Assembly (NCBI GenBank): GCA_965602635.1
Contig: CBFCZU010000031.1
Location: 1-25,562 of the forward strand
Reading direction: 5' to 3'
Length of the DNA stretch: 25,562 nt
Source: CBFCZU01 sp965602635
GTDB lineage: Bacteria; Planctomycetota; Phycisphaerae; SM23-33
Shown: positions 1 through 7,649 of the stretch, in pieces
How the letters are laid out: each line of letters opens with the position of its first letter
How positions within the stretch are numbered: position 1 is the stretch's first letter
Notes under the pieces: generated by a model
Told to the model about the DNA's origin: nothing
What the model saw: only the letters and a program-made list of their open reading frames with translations
Database searches by the model: none
Program-made: the position numbers and the translations under genes

Positions 1-100
1 GGGGGTTGGGGGGGGGGCGGTGGGGGGGGGGGGGGGGCCGGGGGGTGTCCCCACCCCCCCGGGCCGGGGGGGGGCCCCGGCCCCCCGCGGCCGAGCGTTG
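1..100. other. G-homopolymer-rich low-complexity edge
   Basis: The first ~100 bases are almost only G and C, with long G runs and a few C runs. No coding signal or regulatory motif is visible. An open frame runs through it into the first gene, but the glycine- and proline-rich translation is unlike any leader peptide. It is probably a contig-end sequencing or assembly artefact, although a genuine G-rich tract cannot be excluded. Confidence 0.7.
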
Positions 101-124
101 AACAGGCAACTCAGGAGCAGCGAA

Positions 125-1840
125 ATGGCCAAGGCAGAGAGGCTCTCCCGCTCGATCAAGTCCGACCCGAAGGTCCCGACATTCGGCGTCTTCGCCCCGT
201 GCGATCCGCGGATCGACCGGCCTGCGCGTCAGCGTGCGGCCAACATAGCCGAGCTGGTCGCCGGCGTGGTCGCCCGGTCGGTCAAGTGCCCCGACGGCAC
301 GCCGGCGCGGGTGGTCTTCTCGCCCGTGCTGGTGGACGGCGAGAAGCAGGCCGACGTCGTGGCCAACCAGTTCGCCGCCGCGGGCGTGGACGCGTTGATC
401 TGCGCCCCGGACACCTGGGCCTTCCCGCAGTTGACGACCATCTCGCTACTGAGCCGGATGGGGCGGGGCATGCCGCTGAACATCACCTGCGGCAACAGCG
501 CCCCGCGCCCGGGCGTGGTGTACGCCCACGCGCTCAACGGCGCCCTGGCCCAGAGCGGGATCCTCGCCCACCTGAACGTGGGCTCCTGGCCGGACACCGG
601 CAGCCGCCCGAAGATGTCCGAATCCACGGCCGCGGCGCTGACCGACTGGTGTTACGCGGCCATGACCCGCACCGCCCTCCGCGGCCGGCGGGTGGTCATC
701 TTCGGGCACGACTCGATGGGCATGGAGACGGCCCTGGCGCACGTGATCCCGACGCGCGAGGTCTTCGGGCTCGAGATCACGCGGCTGGACATGAAGCTGC
801 TGGCGGACATGCTCGCCAAGGGCGCCTACGACGCCGCCGAGCTGGCGCGGCTGCGGGGCTGGATCGACCGCCACGTCGGCGGCCGCCTGGAGCTGCGCGA
901 CCAGGCCGACGGCGAGCGCTTCGACAAGTCGCTGGCGATGTACCTGATCGTCCGCGACCTGATGGCGGACCTCAACGCCGTCGGCGGCGGGTTCATGGGC
1001 CAGCTCGAGTGGGGCTCGGACCTGCGGGGCAGCCCGCTGCCGGTGGCCGACGCCATGGAGAGCCTGTTCAACTCGACCTTCGACCACGCCGGCCCCAAGC
1101 CGCCGCTGCCGTACGCCACCGAGGCCGACGTGCAGGGGCTGCTGACCATGCTGGCGATGACCTGGCTGTCGGGCGGGAACCCGCCGCTGTTCATGGATTT
1201 CCGTAAGGTCTGGGAGCCGTGGGAGATACAGGCCCTCGCCGGGAAGCTGGGCGTGAAGCCCGGCAAGAAGGACCTATGGGCCCAGCGCGGCTTCGTGGAC
1301 GGCGACAACTCCGGCTCGGCGAGCTTCAACTGGGCGGGGGCCCCCGGCCAGAAGGCGGCCGAGGTCATGCGACGAGTGAGCATGCCACTGGCCGATCCGG
1401 GCTACTTCCCCGGCGGCGGAAACTCGGTGACCTTCATCACACCCGGCGGGATAGAGGGCATCGCCGCCCGACTGGCCTACAGCTCGCTGAGCGGCATGTT
1501 CTCGATGGTATGGGACGAGGCGGCCACCATCGACCTACCCGGCAAGCTGGCCCAGGCCGTCTGCAAGGCGTCCACCGACACCTGGCCGCACACGTTCGTC
1601 ACGCCCAGGTACGCGACCATGGCCGAGTACAAGCAGTACGCCCCGGCCAATCATCTGCACATGACCTGGAACCTGCCTGTGGCGCGGCTGGAGTATTGGA
1701 TGGACCTGGCGAACGTCCTGTCGGTGGCGCCCTGGTCGGACCGCCCGGGCGCCGTCGCCGGCACCGACCGGCCCGAGCCGCTGCTGTACCTGCTCAACGG
1801 CGGCGCGGCCGCGGCCAAGCTCGCGCGGGCGGGGAGATGA
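125..1840 (+). CDS. L-fucose isomerase-like sugar isomerase
   Basis: This is a 571-residue soluble protein resembling the L-fucose/D-arabinose isomerase family. Those cytoplasmic, metal-dependent enzymes interconvert aldoses and ketoses. The N-terminal stretch FGVFAPCDPRIDRPARQRAA resembles the family opening (G-x-R-P-x-x-D-x-R followed by a helix), and the length fits. Acidic and histidine residues in conserved-looking stretches are candidate metal ligands: Glu295 (QLEWGSD), Asp309 (PVADAMESLFNST) and His510/His512 (NHLHMTW). I cannot align them exactly with E. coli FucI. The ATG at 125 is chosen because AGGAG lies 8-9 bases upstream and the preceding in-frame sequence is low-complexity G. 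The stop is 3 bp before the next gene, so co-transcription is possible. The actual substrate (fucose, arabinose or another sugar) cannot be read from sequence. Confidence 0.7.
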   Translation: MAKAERLSRSIKSDPKVPTFGVFAPCDPRIDRPARQRAANIAELVAGVVARSVKCPDGTPARVVFSPVLVDGEKQADVVANQFAAAGVDALICAPDTWAFPQLTTISLLSRMGRGMPLNITCGNSAPRPGVVYAHALNGALAQSGILAHLNVGSWPDTGSRPKMSESTAAALTDWCYAAMTRTALRGRRVVIFGHDSMGMETALAHVIPTREVFGLEITRLDMKLLADMLAKGAYDAAELARLRGWIDRHVGGRLELRDQADGERFDKSLAMYLIVRDLMADLNAVGGGFMGQLEWGSDLRGSPLPVADAMESLFNSTFDHAGPKPPLPYATEADVQGLLTMLAMTWLSGGNPPLFMDFRKVWEPWEIQALAGKLGVKPGKKDLWAQRGFVDGDNSGSASFNWAGAPGQKAAEVMRRVSMPLADPGYFPGGGNSVTFITPGGIEGIAARLAYSSLSGMFSMVWDEAATIDLPGKLAQAVCKASTDTWPHTFVTPRYATMAEYKQYAPANHLHMTWNLPVARLEYWMDLANVLSVAPWSDRPGAVAGTDRPEPLLYLLNGGAAAAKLARAGR

Positions 1841-1843
1841 GCG

Positions 1844-3535
1844 ATGACAGACGAGACTGACAGGAAGACAGACGACGCTGGCAAGCGTCTGGAGGGATTG
1901 ATCCGCGGAGAAGAGGACGAGCATGCAGAATTCAAGGAGGCAAAGAGCCAGTTCGACTTCAAGAAGCTGTTGAACTACTGCATTGCACTGGCCAATGAAC
2001 GCGGCGGCAAACTGGTCCTGGGCGTTACTAACTCTCGGCCCCGGAGAGTCGTCGGCACTCGGGCTTTTCAGAACATCGGACGGACGAAAACCCGCCTGTA
2101 CGAGGCCCTGCACATGCGGATAAATGTCGAGGAGATCCAGCACTCGGACGGCCGAGCCCTGGTCTTCCATGTGCCTTCTCGCCCCCTCGGCACGCCGCTG
2201 CAACATCATGGGCGGTACTTGATGCGCGCCGGAGGAAGTCTGGTCGCCATGTCCCACGACAGGCTTCGCGACATCTTGGACGAGGATAGAGGAAGTGACT
2301 TCTCGGGAGAAGTGTGCCCCCATGCAGACTTGGACGACCTATCATCTGAGGCCGTCGAGCGCTTTCGTGTCATCTGGCACCGCCAGTCCGGGAATGATCG
2401 CTTGCAGCGGCTGACCGCAGAGGAACTGCTCTCGGACGCCCAACTGCTCACGGAAGACGGAGTAAGCTACGCTGCGCTGATTCTGCTGGGCTCCGGTAAG
2501 GCTCTTGGGAGATACCTCCCAGACGCCGAGGTCATCTTCGAATACCGCCCGGGCGAGGCCTCGGTCCCATACGCGCAGCGCCTCGCGTATAGAGAAGGGT
2601 TCCTCCTTTTCTACGACCGCCTGTGGGACGCGATCAACCTCAGGAACGAGGTGCAGCCTTTCCAGGATGGTCTTTTCGTGCGCGAGATACCCACCTTCGG
2701 TGAGCCAACCGTCCGGGAAGGCATTCTCAACGCCGTCAGTCATCGCGACTACCGGGCATCCGGTTCGGTTTTCATCCGGCAGTACCCTCGGAAACTGGAG
2801 ATCACCAGCCCCGGCGGATTCCCAGAGGGCATCACGCCAGAGAACATCCTCTGGAAACAGGTACCCCGCAACAGACGCATTGCGGAAGCGTTCGAGAAAT
2901 GCGGATTCGTGGAGCGCTCCGGGCAAGGCGCCCGCAAGATGTTCGAAGAGTGCATCAAAGAAGGGAAGCTCGTCCCGGATTTCGAAGGGACGGACGACTA
3001 CCAGGTGGTGCTCACTTTGCGCGGAGAGGTGGAGGACCCCGATTTCCTGCGGTTCCTTGAGAAAGTTGGGCGGGAGAGGATCGCCTCCTTCGCCACACAG
3101 GATTTCCTGGTACTCGACGCCGTCCGTCGGGGTCGGGCCGTTCCGCATCAGCTCAGGTCAAACGCCGCCGAGCTAGTGGCTCAGGGGGTGATCGAGAGCA
3201 TAGGGAAAGGCAGGGGCGCCAGGCACATCCTCTCCAGCAGATTCTACAGGTTCCTCGGGAAGAACGGGGAGTACACTCGCAGGCGCGGGCTGGACCGGGA
3301 AACAAACAAGCAGCTCCTGCTAGAGCATCTTCGCCGCAAGACAAAGGAAGGCAGCCCCCTTCGAGAACTCCACCAAGTACTGCCTTCGCTGTCGCGGTAT
3401 CAAGTTCAAGGCCTCTTGCGGGAACTGAAAAAAGAAGGTCGGATCCACAGCCTAGGGCGTACCAGGGCAGCAAGGTGGTTCCCTAACAGCGGCCTAACCC
3501 ACAATCGTCCAAAACCCAATAATGCGCAATTATAA
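1844..3535 (+). CDS. AlbA_2 (Schlafen-type) domain protein with ATPase-like region, COG2865-like
   Basis: This 563-residue protein has the layout of COG2865-type predicted transcriptional regulators. An AlbA_2/Schlafen-like domain lies at about residues 15-140 (EHAEFKEAKS, then LANERGGKLVLGVTN, ending near YLMRAGGSLVAMSHDRLRDIL). A GHKL-ATPase-like C-terminal region spans about 280-390, with ILNAVSHRDY around Asn296 and a glycine-containing stretch ERSGQGARKMFEE. Winged-helix-like segments follow at about 400-550. Members of this group act as DNA- or RNA-associated regulators, and some belong to defence loci; no role can be assigned here. It starts 3 bp after the isomerase stop, with GGGGAGATGAGCG as ribosome-binding context. 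Its base composition is clearly poorer in G+C than its neighbours, with AGA/AGG arginine codons and many A-ending codons, which suggests later acquisition. No partner defence gene lies beside it. Confidence 0.75.
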   Translation: MTDETDRKTDDAGKRLEGLIRGEEDEHAEFKEAKSQFDFKKLLNYCIALANERGGKLVLGVTNSRPRRVVGTRAFQNIGRTKTRLYEALHMRINVEEIQHSDGRALVFHVPSRPLGTPLQHHGRYLMRAGGSLVAMSHDRLRDILDEDRGSDFSGEVCPHADLDDLSSEAVERFRVIWHRQSGNDRLQRLTAEELLSDAQLLTEDGVSYAALILLGSGKALGRYLPDAEVIFEYRPGEASVPYAQRLAYREGFLLFYDRLWDAINLRNEVQPFQDGLFVREIPTFGEPTVREGILNAVSHRDYRASGSVFIRQYPRKLEITSPGGFPEGITPENILWKQVPRNRRIAEAFEKCGFVERSGQGARKMFEECIKEGKLVPDFEGTDDYQVVLTLRGEVEDPDFLRFLEKVGRERIASFATQDFLVLDAVRRGRAVPHQLRSNAAELVAQGVIESIGKGRGARHILSSRFYRFLGKNGEYTRRRGLDRETNKQLLLEHLRRKTKEGSPLRELHQVLPSLSRYQVQGLLRELKKEGRIHSLGRTRAARWFPNSGLTHNRPKPNNAQL

Positions 3536-3575
3536 ACCTAATAGCGTGAACCCGTTTCTGTGTAACTCTCGTTTC

Positions 3576-3592
3576 TCGCATAGATTATGCGA
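3576..3592. repeat. Perfect 7-bp inverted repeat (17-bp palindrome)
   Basis: TCGCATA and TATGCGA flank the 3-base spacer GAT in the AT-richer DNA just after the AlbA-type gene. The short spacer suits a dimeric protein-binding operator better than a terminator, and no T-run follows on either strand. Confidence 0.6.
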
Positions 3593-3600
3593 TAGACGGC

Positions 3601-3646
3601 ATTGCGCCCAATTGCGCCAAACAGCACCCAAATGCACCCAATCGCC
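3601..3646. repeat. Degenerate 10-bp tandem repeats, about 4.5 copies
   Basis: Four consecutive decamers plus a partial fifth can be read: ATTGCGCCCA, ATTGCGCCAA, ACAGCACCCA, AATGCACCCA and ATCGCC. Positions 1, 4, 5 and 10 are invariant across the four full copies. The period is about one helical turn, so identical faces would line up on one side of the DNA. The array lies between the AlbA-type gene and trpD; the whole gap of about 200 bp (3536-3734) holds no credible gene. Confidence 0.6.
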
Positions 3647-3734
3647 TACACACGCCCGGGTGGGGCAGCCGCGCGGGGCGGGCCGGAGGTCCCTTCCCGG
3701 AATCTCCTCGTCGGCCCCATGGGGACATCCCCCG

Positions 3735-4757
3735 TCACGCGTTGCTGATGGCGACGAGCTTGTCCAGGGCGGCGGCGGCGGCGCCGGAGTCGATGGACTT
3801 CCCGGCCAGGGGCAGTGCCTCGGCGATGCCCCGGGCCTTGCCCGCGACGGCCAGGGCGGCGGCGGCGTTGAGCACGACCACGTCGCGGTCGGGCCCGGCC
3901 TTTCCGCCCAGCAGGGCGCGGATCCGCCCGGCCGAGTCCTCTGCCGAGGCGACCGCCAGGTCGTCGATGCTCGCCCGCGCCAGGCCGAAGTCCTCCGGCT
4001 TGACGGTGCGGCTGGTGACCTTCCCGTCGATCAGCTCGGCCAGGTGCGTCGGGCCGGTGGTGGATATCTCGTCGAGCCCGTCCTCGGCGTGGACGACCAT
4101 CACCCTCTCGGCCCCGAGCGCGGCGAGGACCTCGGCGATGGTCTCGACCAGGGCGTCGTCGAAGACGCCCATGAGCTGGCGCCTGGCGCCGGCGGGGTTG
4201 GTCAGTGGGCCCAGGACGTTGAAGATCGTCCGCACGGCCAGGGACTTGCGGACGGGGACGGCGTACTTCATGGCCGGGTGGTGGCGGACGGCGAAGCAGA
4301 AGCACACGCCCGCCTCGGCGAGGCATCGGGCCTCGGCCTTGGGGTCGGCGTCGAGGTTGACCCCCAGGGCCGCCAGGACATCGGCCGAGCCCGACGGGCG
4401 GGTGTTCGTCCGGTTGCCGTGCTTTGCGACGACGGCCCCGGCCCCGGCCGCCACCAGCGCCGCGGCGGTGGATATGTTCAGCGTGTTCAGGCCCGTCCCG
4501 CCGGTGCCGCAGGTGTCTATCACCTCCCGCCCGCCGGTCTCGATCTTCACCGAGTGCGCCCTCATGGCCGAGGCCGCCCCGGTGATCTCGTCCACCGACT
4601 CGCCCTTGGTCGCCATGGCCACCAGCAGGGCGGCGATCTGGACCTCCGACCAGGCGCCGTCCATGATCTGGTTGAAGGCCGCCTCCGCCTGCTCGCGGCT
4701 GAGGTCGCGACCGGCAATAACCGTCTTGAGGATTTCGCTGCACGACATTTCGGCCAT
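3735..4757 (-). CDS. trpD: Anthranilate phosphoribosyltransferase TrpD
   Basis: TrpD transfers the phosphoribosyl group of PRPP to anthranilate, the second step of tryptophan synthesis, in the cytoplasm. At 340 residues it has the normal family length. The N-terminal helical domain covers about residues 1-70. The PRPP-binding glycine loop CGTGGTG is at 83-89. The anthranilate/PRPP motif KHGNR is at 112-116, followed by SGSADVLAALG at 122-132. RTIFNVLGPLTNPA and the HAEDGLDEIS motif are also present. The ATG at 4757 is preceded by AGGCGGG. No other trp gene is adjacent, so this is an isolated copy transcribed from its own promoter (4811-4838). One small oddity is RTNTRP after KHGN, where most relatives have an RSxSSxSG-like loop. 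Confidence 0.95.
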   Translation of the reverse strand: MAEMSCSEILKTVIAGRDLSREQAEAAFNQIMDGAWSEVQIAALLVAMATKGESVDEITGAASAMRAHSVKIETGGREVIDTCGTGGTGLNTLNISTAAALVAAGAGAVVAKHGNRTNTRPSGSADVLAALGVNLDADPKAEARCLAEAGVCFCFAVRHHPAMKYAVPVRKSLAVRTIFNVLGPLTNPAGARRQLMGVFDDALVETIAEVLAALGAERVMVVHAEDGLDEISTTGPTHLAELIDGKVTSRTVKPEDFGLARASIDDLAVASAEDSAGRIRALLGGKAGPDRDVVVLNAAAALAVAGKARGIAEALPLAGKSIDSGAAAAALDKLVAISNA

Positions 4758-4810
4758 GGTGTCACCCGCCTGACTGGAAGTTCGGTAATGGCTCGAAGAC
4801 GCCAGGGCGA

Positions 4811-4838
4811 ATTATAGTCGCCCCAGCGCCGCCGGCAA
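4811..4838 (-). promoter_or_regulatory. Predicted sigma-70-type promoter of trpD
   Basis: On the minus strand TTGCCG (4838-4833), a 16-base spacer and TATAAT (4816-4811) form a good match to the housekeeping consensus. Transcription would start near 4804, giving a leader of about 47 bases before the trpD ATG. Confidence 0.65.
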
Positions 4839-4878
4839 ACAGGAATGACCGGGCAAGTGCCTTCGGCCCGGGGAAGCG

Positions 4879-4907
4879 AACGCGGAAAAGCTCATAAGCC
4901 CCGCGTT
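4879..4907. repeat. Inverted repeat AACGCGG / CCGCGTT in the trpD upstream region
   Basis: Perfect 7-bp arms at 4879-4885 and 4901-4907 are separated by 15 bases. The same AACGCGG/CCGCGTT words recur in the terminator hairpin at 4933-4954 and in the spacer of the promoter at 4968-4996, so alternative pairings are possible in a transcript running through the region. Confidence 0.45.
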
Positions 4908-4932
4908 GATAAGAGGTAGCGATGAGCGCACG

Positions 4933-4954
4933 AAAAAAGCCGCGTTTCCGCGAC
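4933..4954 (-). terminator. Predicted intrinsic terminator
   Basis: Read on the minus strand, GTCGCG, the tetraloop GAAA and CGCGGC form a 6-bp stem (one G-T pair), directly followed by six T. It lies about 130 bases after the tsaB stop and would end the tsaB transcript. It also lies directly downstream of a strong promoter at 4968-4996. Confidence 0.7.
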
Positions 4955-4967
4955 TCATTAAAGAACC

Positions 4968-4996
4968 ATTGTCTCACAAAACGCGGTGAATGTCAA
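4968..4996 (-). promoter_or_regulatory. Predicted strong sigma-70-type promoter facing a terminator
   Basis: On the minus strand a perfect TTGACA (4996-4991), a 17-base spacer and GACAAT (4973-4968), with an extended -10 TG one base upstream of the hexamer. The predicted start is near 4961. The intrinsic terminator starts about 7 bases later, so the default product would be only about 30 nt unless termination is suppressed. The rest of the 325-bp gap between tsaB and trpD shows no credible gene. Confidence 0.6.
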
Positions 4997-5082
4997 CACT
5001 TACGCGGGGATTTTTGCACTTTTTATACCCCGCTTCTACAAAAGGAGTTACGCCGCACATCCGTAGCGGGTGCCGGCGGGAT

Positions 5083-5787
5083 TCAGCCGCGGGGGCTCTT
5101 GCGGCGGCTCTCCCACAGCCGCACGGCCTCGGGCTTGCGGAGGTAGAGGGGCAGCAGGTGCTCGGGCGCGATGAACTGTCCGGCGGCGGCCATTCGCCGC
5201 CCCACGCGCCAGACCCCGTCGGCGGTGGGCAGCCAGAGGTCCTCGGCGCCCAGGGTGACGCCCTCGCCGGCCAGGTCGTGGTAGCCCAGCCCCTCACCGA
5301 TGAGGGTGATTGGCCTGGGGGCCTCGGCCAGGAAGCGGCCTGCCTCGATCAGGGCGGGGGGCGTCTTGGGTACGAGCCGCCCGCCGCGGCGGGCATACAC
5401 GGCCGCGAATATCGTCTCGCCCTTTGCGTCCATGACCACGCCGAGGTTCTCGAAGTCCGTCCCGGCGGCGCACTCGGCGACGGCCTCGACCGTGGCGACT
5501 GCCACGCAGCGCAGCCCCGCCACGGCCTGGGCGAGGGTCCGGGCGACGGTGATGCCAACGCGCAGCCCGGTAAAGCTGCCCGGGCCGACGGAGACGTACA
5601 CCTCGTCGAGGTCCGCTGGCTCCAGGCCTGCCCGGCCCAGCAGTTCGTCCAGCCGGCCGACGAGTTGGACGGCGTGGCGGCGGTCGGACCTGAAGGTGAC
5701 CGTCTCGACGAGCCGCTCGCCGGCGCCCAGGGCCACGCCCCCGCGGCGGCAGGAAGTCTCGATCGCGATGGAGACCGGCCTGTCCAT
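5083..5787 (-). CDS. tsaB: tRNA threonylcarbamoyladenosine biosynthesis protein TsaB
   Basis: TsaB is the ASKHA-fold, non-catalytic partner of TsaD (with TsaE) in making the universal t6A37 modification of ANN-decoding tRNAs in the cytoplasm. The 234-residue length is typical. The N-terminus SIAIETS matches the family start (usually ILAIDTS), and the hallmark GPGSFTGLRVG is at 68-78. Further matches are RRHAVQLVGRLDELL and the C-terminal PLYLRKPEAVR. The ATG at 5787 is the only start compatible with this N-terminus. No Shine-Dalgarno sequence precedes it, and a good promoter ends about 10 bases upstream, so the mRNA may be nearly leaderless. The downstream terminator is at 4933-4954. The divergent neighbour is the AsmA-like gene. 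Confidence 0.93.
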   Translation of the reverse strand: MDRPVSIAIETSCRRGGVALGAGERLVETVTFRSDRRHAVQLVGRLDELLGRAGLEPADLDEVYVSVGPGSFTGLRVGITVARTLAQAVAGLRCVAVATVEAVAECAAGTDFENLGVVMDAKGETIFAAVYARRGGRLVPKTPPALIEAGRFLAEAPRPITLIGEGLGYHDLAGEGVTLGAEDLWLPTADGVWRVGRRMAAAGQFIAPEHLLPLYLRKPEAVRLWESRRKSPRG

Positions 5788-5796
5788 TGGCAGGGA

Positions 5797-5825
5797 ATTG
5801 TAGTGTCAGCGCCGCCGCCCGCCAA
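5797..5825 (-). promoter_or_regulatory. Predicted tsaB promoter, close to the start codon
   Basis: On the minus strand TTGGCG (5825-5820), a 17-base spacer and TACAAT (5802-5797). The expected transcription start, near 5790, is only about 2-3 bases before the tsaB ATG. Confidence 0.6.
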
Positions 5826-5930
5826 AGCGAAAGCCGCGCACCGCCCGGGCCGGCGCGGTATAAGTGCTCGTGCGGGGGAACACGCCCGCCCCGGCGGGCG
5901 TCAAACCGAGCGGACGCAACGAGGGCAACT

Positions 5931-7649
5931 GTGAGCCCAACGCAGCAGACAACACGGGCCGAGCCGGGCTCGGAGGCCCCAGCCGACAAGGGCGGCGGGG
6001 CCAAGCCCAAGCGCCGCTGGCGGCTCAAGCTGCTGATAGCCCTGGCGGCGGTGGCCGCCCTGGTGTGGTCGGCTCCCTACCTGCTCTCCACCGGGGCGGG
6101 CACGGAGCTGCTGCTGGGCGTGGCCAACGCCCGGCTGCGGGGGCAGGTCCGCGTTGACGACCTGTCGCTGCGATGGCGTGGGCCCTGCCGGGTGACGGGC
6201 CTTCGCCTGGCCGACCCGGACGGGCGGGATGTCGTCACCGTCGAGGCCATCGAGTGGGGCGACGGTGTGTGGGGCGCGATCTGGCGGCCGGAGGACTTCA
6301 ACTGGATCACCGTCGATTCGCCCCAGGTCCACCTGTACCTGCCCGAGGGTGAGATGCCGCTGGCCGAGGCATTCGAGCGATGCTCGCTGCTCGAGGCCCT
6401 CCGCCCGCCCGGCGCCGCTCCGCCGGGCAAGGGCCCCCGAGAGATGCCCGAGCTCAACGGGCGGCTGACCGTCACTGGCGCCGGCGTCCGGATCGTCCGC
6501 GGCGGCACCGAGCCGGTGAACCTGACCCTCAGCGTCAGCGGCACGGTCCACCCCCACGCGGGGGGGACCGCGCTGGACCTCTCCGGGCAGTACAGCGGCT
6601 CCTGGGAGAGCATCACCGCCCTGCTGGTGAGCCTCTACCCGGAGCTGGCCGGCGAGGTAGCCTTTACGGGCGCCGCCTCGGGCGAGTTCAAGGTCACCGG
6701 CCCGCCGCATCGCTCCGGTCTGAAGCCCGGCTTCAAGGACCTGGCGGCCGAGGGTGCCGTCGCCTGGGATTCGGCCCGCATATACAGCCTCACTCTCGGC
6801 AAGGCCGTCCTGGAGCCGACATTGCGGGACGGCGTGCTCGTCCTGCCCGTCACCACGATGGACGCCCAGGGTGGCACGGCGCGCGTCGCCGCCACGCTGG
6901 ACTTCCGCGCAGACGAGCCAACCTTGACGCTGCCCAAGGCCCTCCAGGCACTGGAGAACGTCCCCGTCAGCAGGCAGCTCGGCAGCGGCCTACTGAGCCG
7001 CATCAACCCCGTCTTCTTCGAGCCGCAACGACTCACCGGGCGGCTGTCGCTGCTGCTCGACAACCTCGAGCTGCCACTGGGCGAGGACATGAAACTGCGC
7101 GCCACCGCCCGCGGGCGCCTGGCATTGAAGGACGCCAATATCCAGTCCGGCGCGATCGGCGGGCAGTTGCTGGGGAACCTCCTGGGCCTCGGGGGCCTCA
7201 CCAAGACCGGCCTCCAGCCCATCCGAATCAGCGACCTGGTCTTCGAGATAAAGGACGGCCGGGTGCACTACGAGAACCTGGCGATGATCTTCGGCGGGAC
7301 GCTGGAGATGCAGTTCTCCGGCTCGGTGGGCCTCGACGACACGCTCGACCTGACGGTCTCGCTGCCGGTGCTGCCGAGGCAACTGGAGAGTCTGGTCAAG
7401 CTCGGCTCCCCGGACGCCATCGCCCGGCGGCTGGGCGCCGACGAACTCGCCGGCCTGCTGAAGCAGCTACCCGTTCTGGGCAAGCGCGGCCTGGACATTC
7501 ACATCACCGGCACGCGCCAGAAGCCCAGGCTGGACTTCCGCAAGGTCCTGCCGGGCCTGCCGGGACTGCCGGGCCTCAAAGGGCAGGGCGGCGCGATCGA
7601 TCCGCTGCGCTCCCTTCTGGATGGCCTGTCCTTTTTCGGGTCGAGGTGA
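5931..7649 (+). CDS. AsmA-like inner-membrane-anchored protein
   Basis: This 572-residue protein has a short basic N-terminus, one membrane segment at about residues 32-52 (LKLLIALAAVAALVWSAPYL) and a long periplasmic part rich in beta strands. The C-terminal third (about 410-540) resembles the AsmA C-terminal domain: ANIQSGAIGGQLLGNLLGLG, then ISDLVFEIKDGRVHYENLAM, then LEMQFSGSVGLDDTLDLTVSLPVLP. AsmA-like proteins are thought to be bridge-like lipid-transfer or envelope-assembly factors. I chose the GTG at 5931 because GAGGG lies 6 bases upstream and the longer frame would run into the tsaB promoter. The C-terminus carries three LPG triplets before GLKGQGG. The gene converges with the next one, with only 21 bp between the stops. 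The specific role is unknown. Confidence 0.65.
   Translation: MSPTQQTTRAEPGSEAPADKGGGAKPKRRWRLKLLIALAAVAALVWSAPYLLSTGAGTELLLGVANARLRGQVRVDDLSLRWRGPCRVTGLRLADPDGRDVVTVEAIEWGDGVWGAIWRPEDFNWITVDSPQVHLYLPEGEMPLAEAFERCSLLEALRPPGAAPPGKGPREMPELNGRLTVTGAGVRIVRGGTEPVNLTLSVSGTVHPHAGGTALDLSGQYSGSWESITALLVSLYPELAGEVAFTGAASGEFKVTGPPHRSGLKPGFKDLAAEGAVAWDSARIYSLTLGKAVLEPTLRDGVLVLPVTTMDAQGGTARVAATLDFRADEPTLTLPKALQALENVPVSRQLGSGLLSRINPVFFEPQRLTGRLSLLLDNLELPLGEDMKLRATARGRLALKDANIQSGAIGGQLLGNLLGLGGLTKTGLQPIRISDLVFEIKDGRVHYENLAMIFGGTLEMQFSGSVGLDDTLDLTVSLPVLPRQLESLVKLGSPDAIARRLGADELAGLLKQLPVLGKRGLDIHITGTRQKPRLDFRKVLPGLPGLPGLKGQGGAIDPLRSLLDGLSFFGSR

Noticed and set aside
1844..3535. Phage-defence island around the Schlafen-type gene
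   Set aside because: Neighbours are a sugar isomerase and trpD. No nuclease, toxin, integrase or tRNA attachment site is visible.
3522..4817. Long plus-strand open frame opposite trpD
   Set aside because: It is the antisense shadow of trpD, which has clear family motifs. The translation is Gly/Arg/Asp-rich low complexity.
4762..4977. 71-residue minus-strand frame with a Trp codon upstream of trpD, considered as a trp leader peptide
   Set aside because: Its GTG start and Trp codon lie at or upstream of the predicted transcription start at about 4961, and it reads through the terminator. There is no run of Trp codons and no ribosome-binding sequence.
5018..5046. Hairpin GCGGGG/CCCCGC near 5010-5035 as a terminator
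   Set aside because: Only 6 bp with an 18-base loop and no T-run at the right place on either strand.
5787..5930. N-terminal extension of the AsmA-like protein from 5787
   Set aside because: The extension overlaps the tsaB start and promoter and lacks any export or domain signal. The GTG at 5931 has a proper ribosome-binding site.
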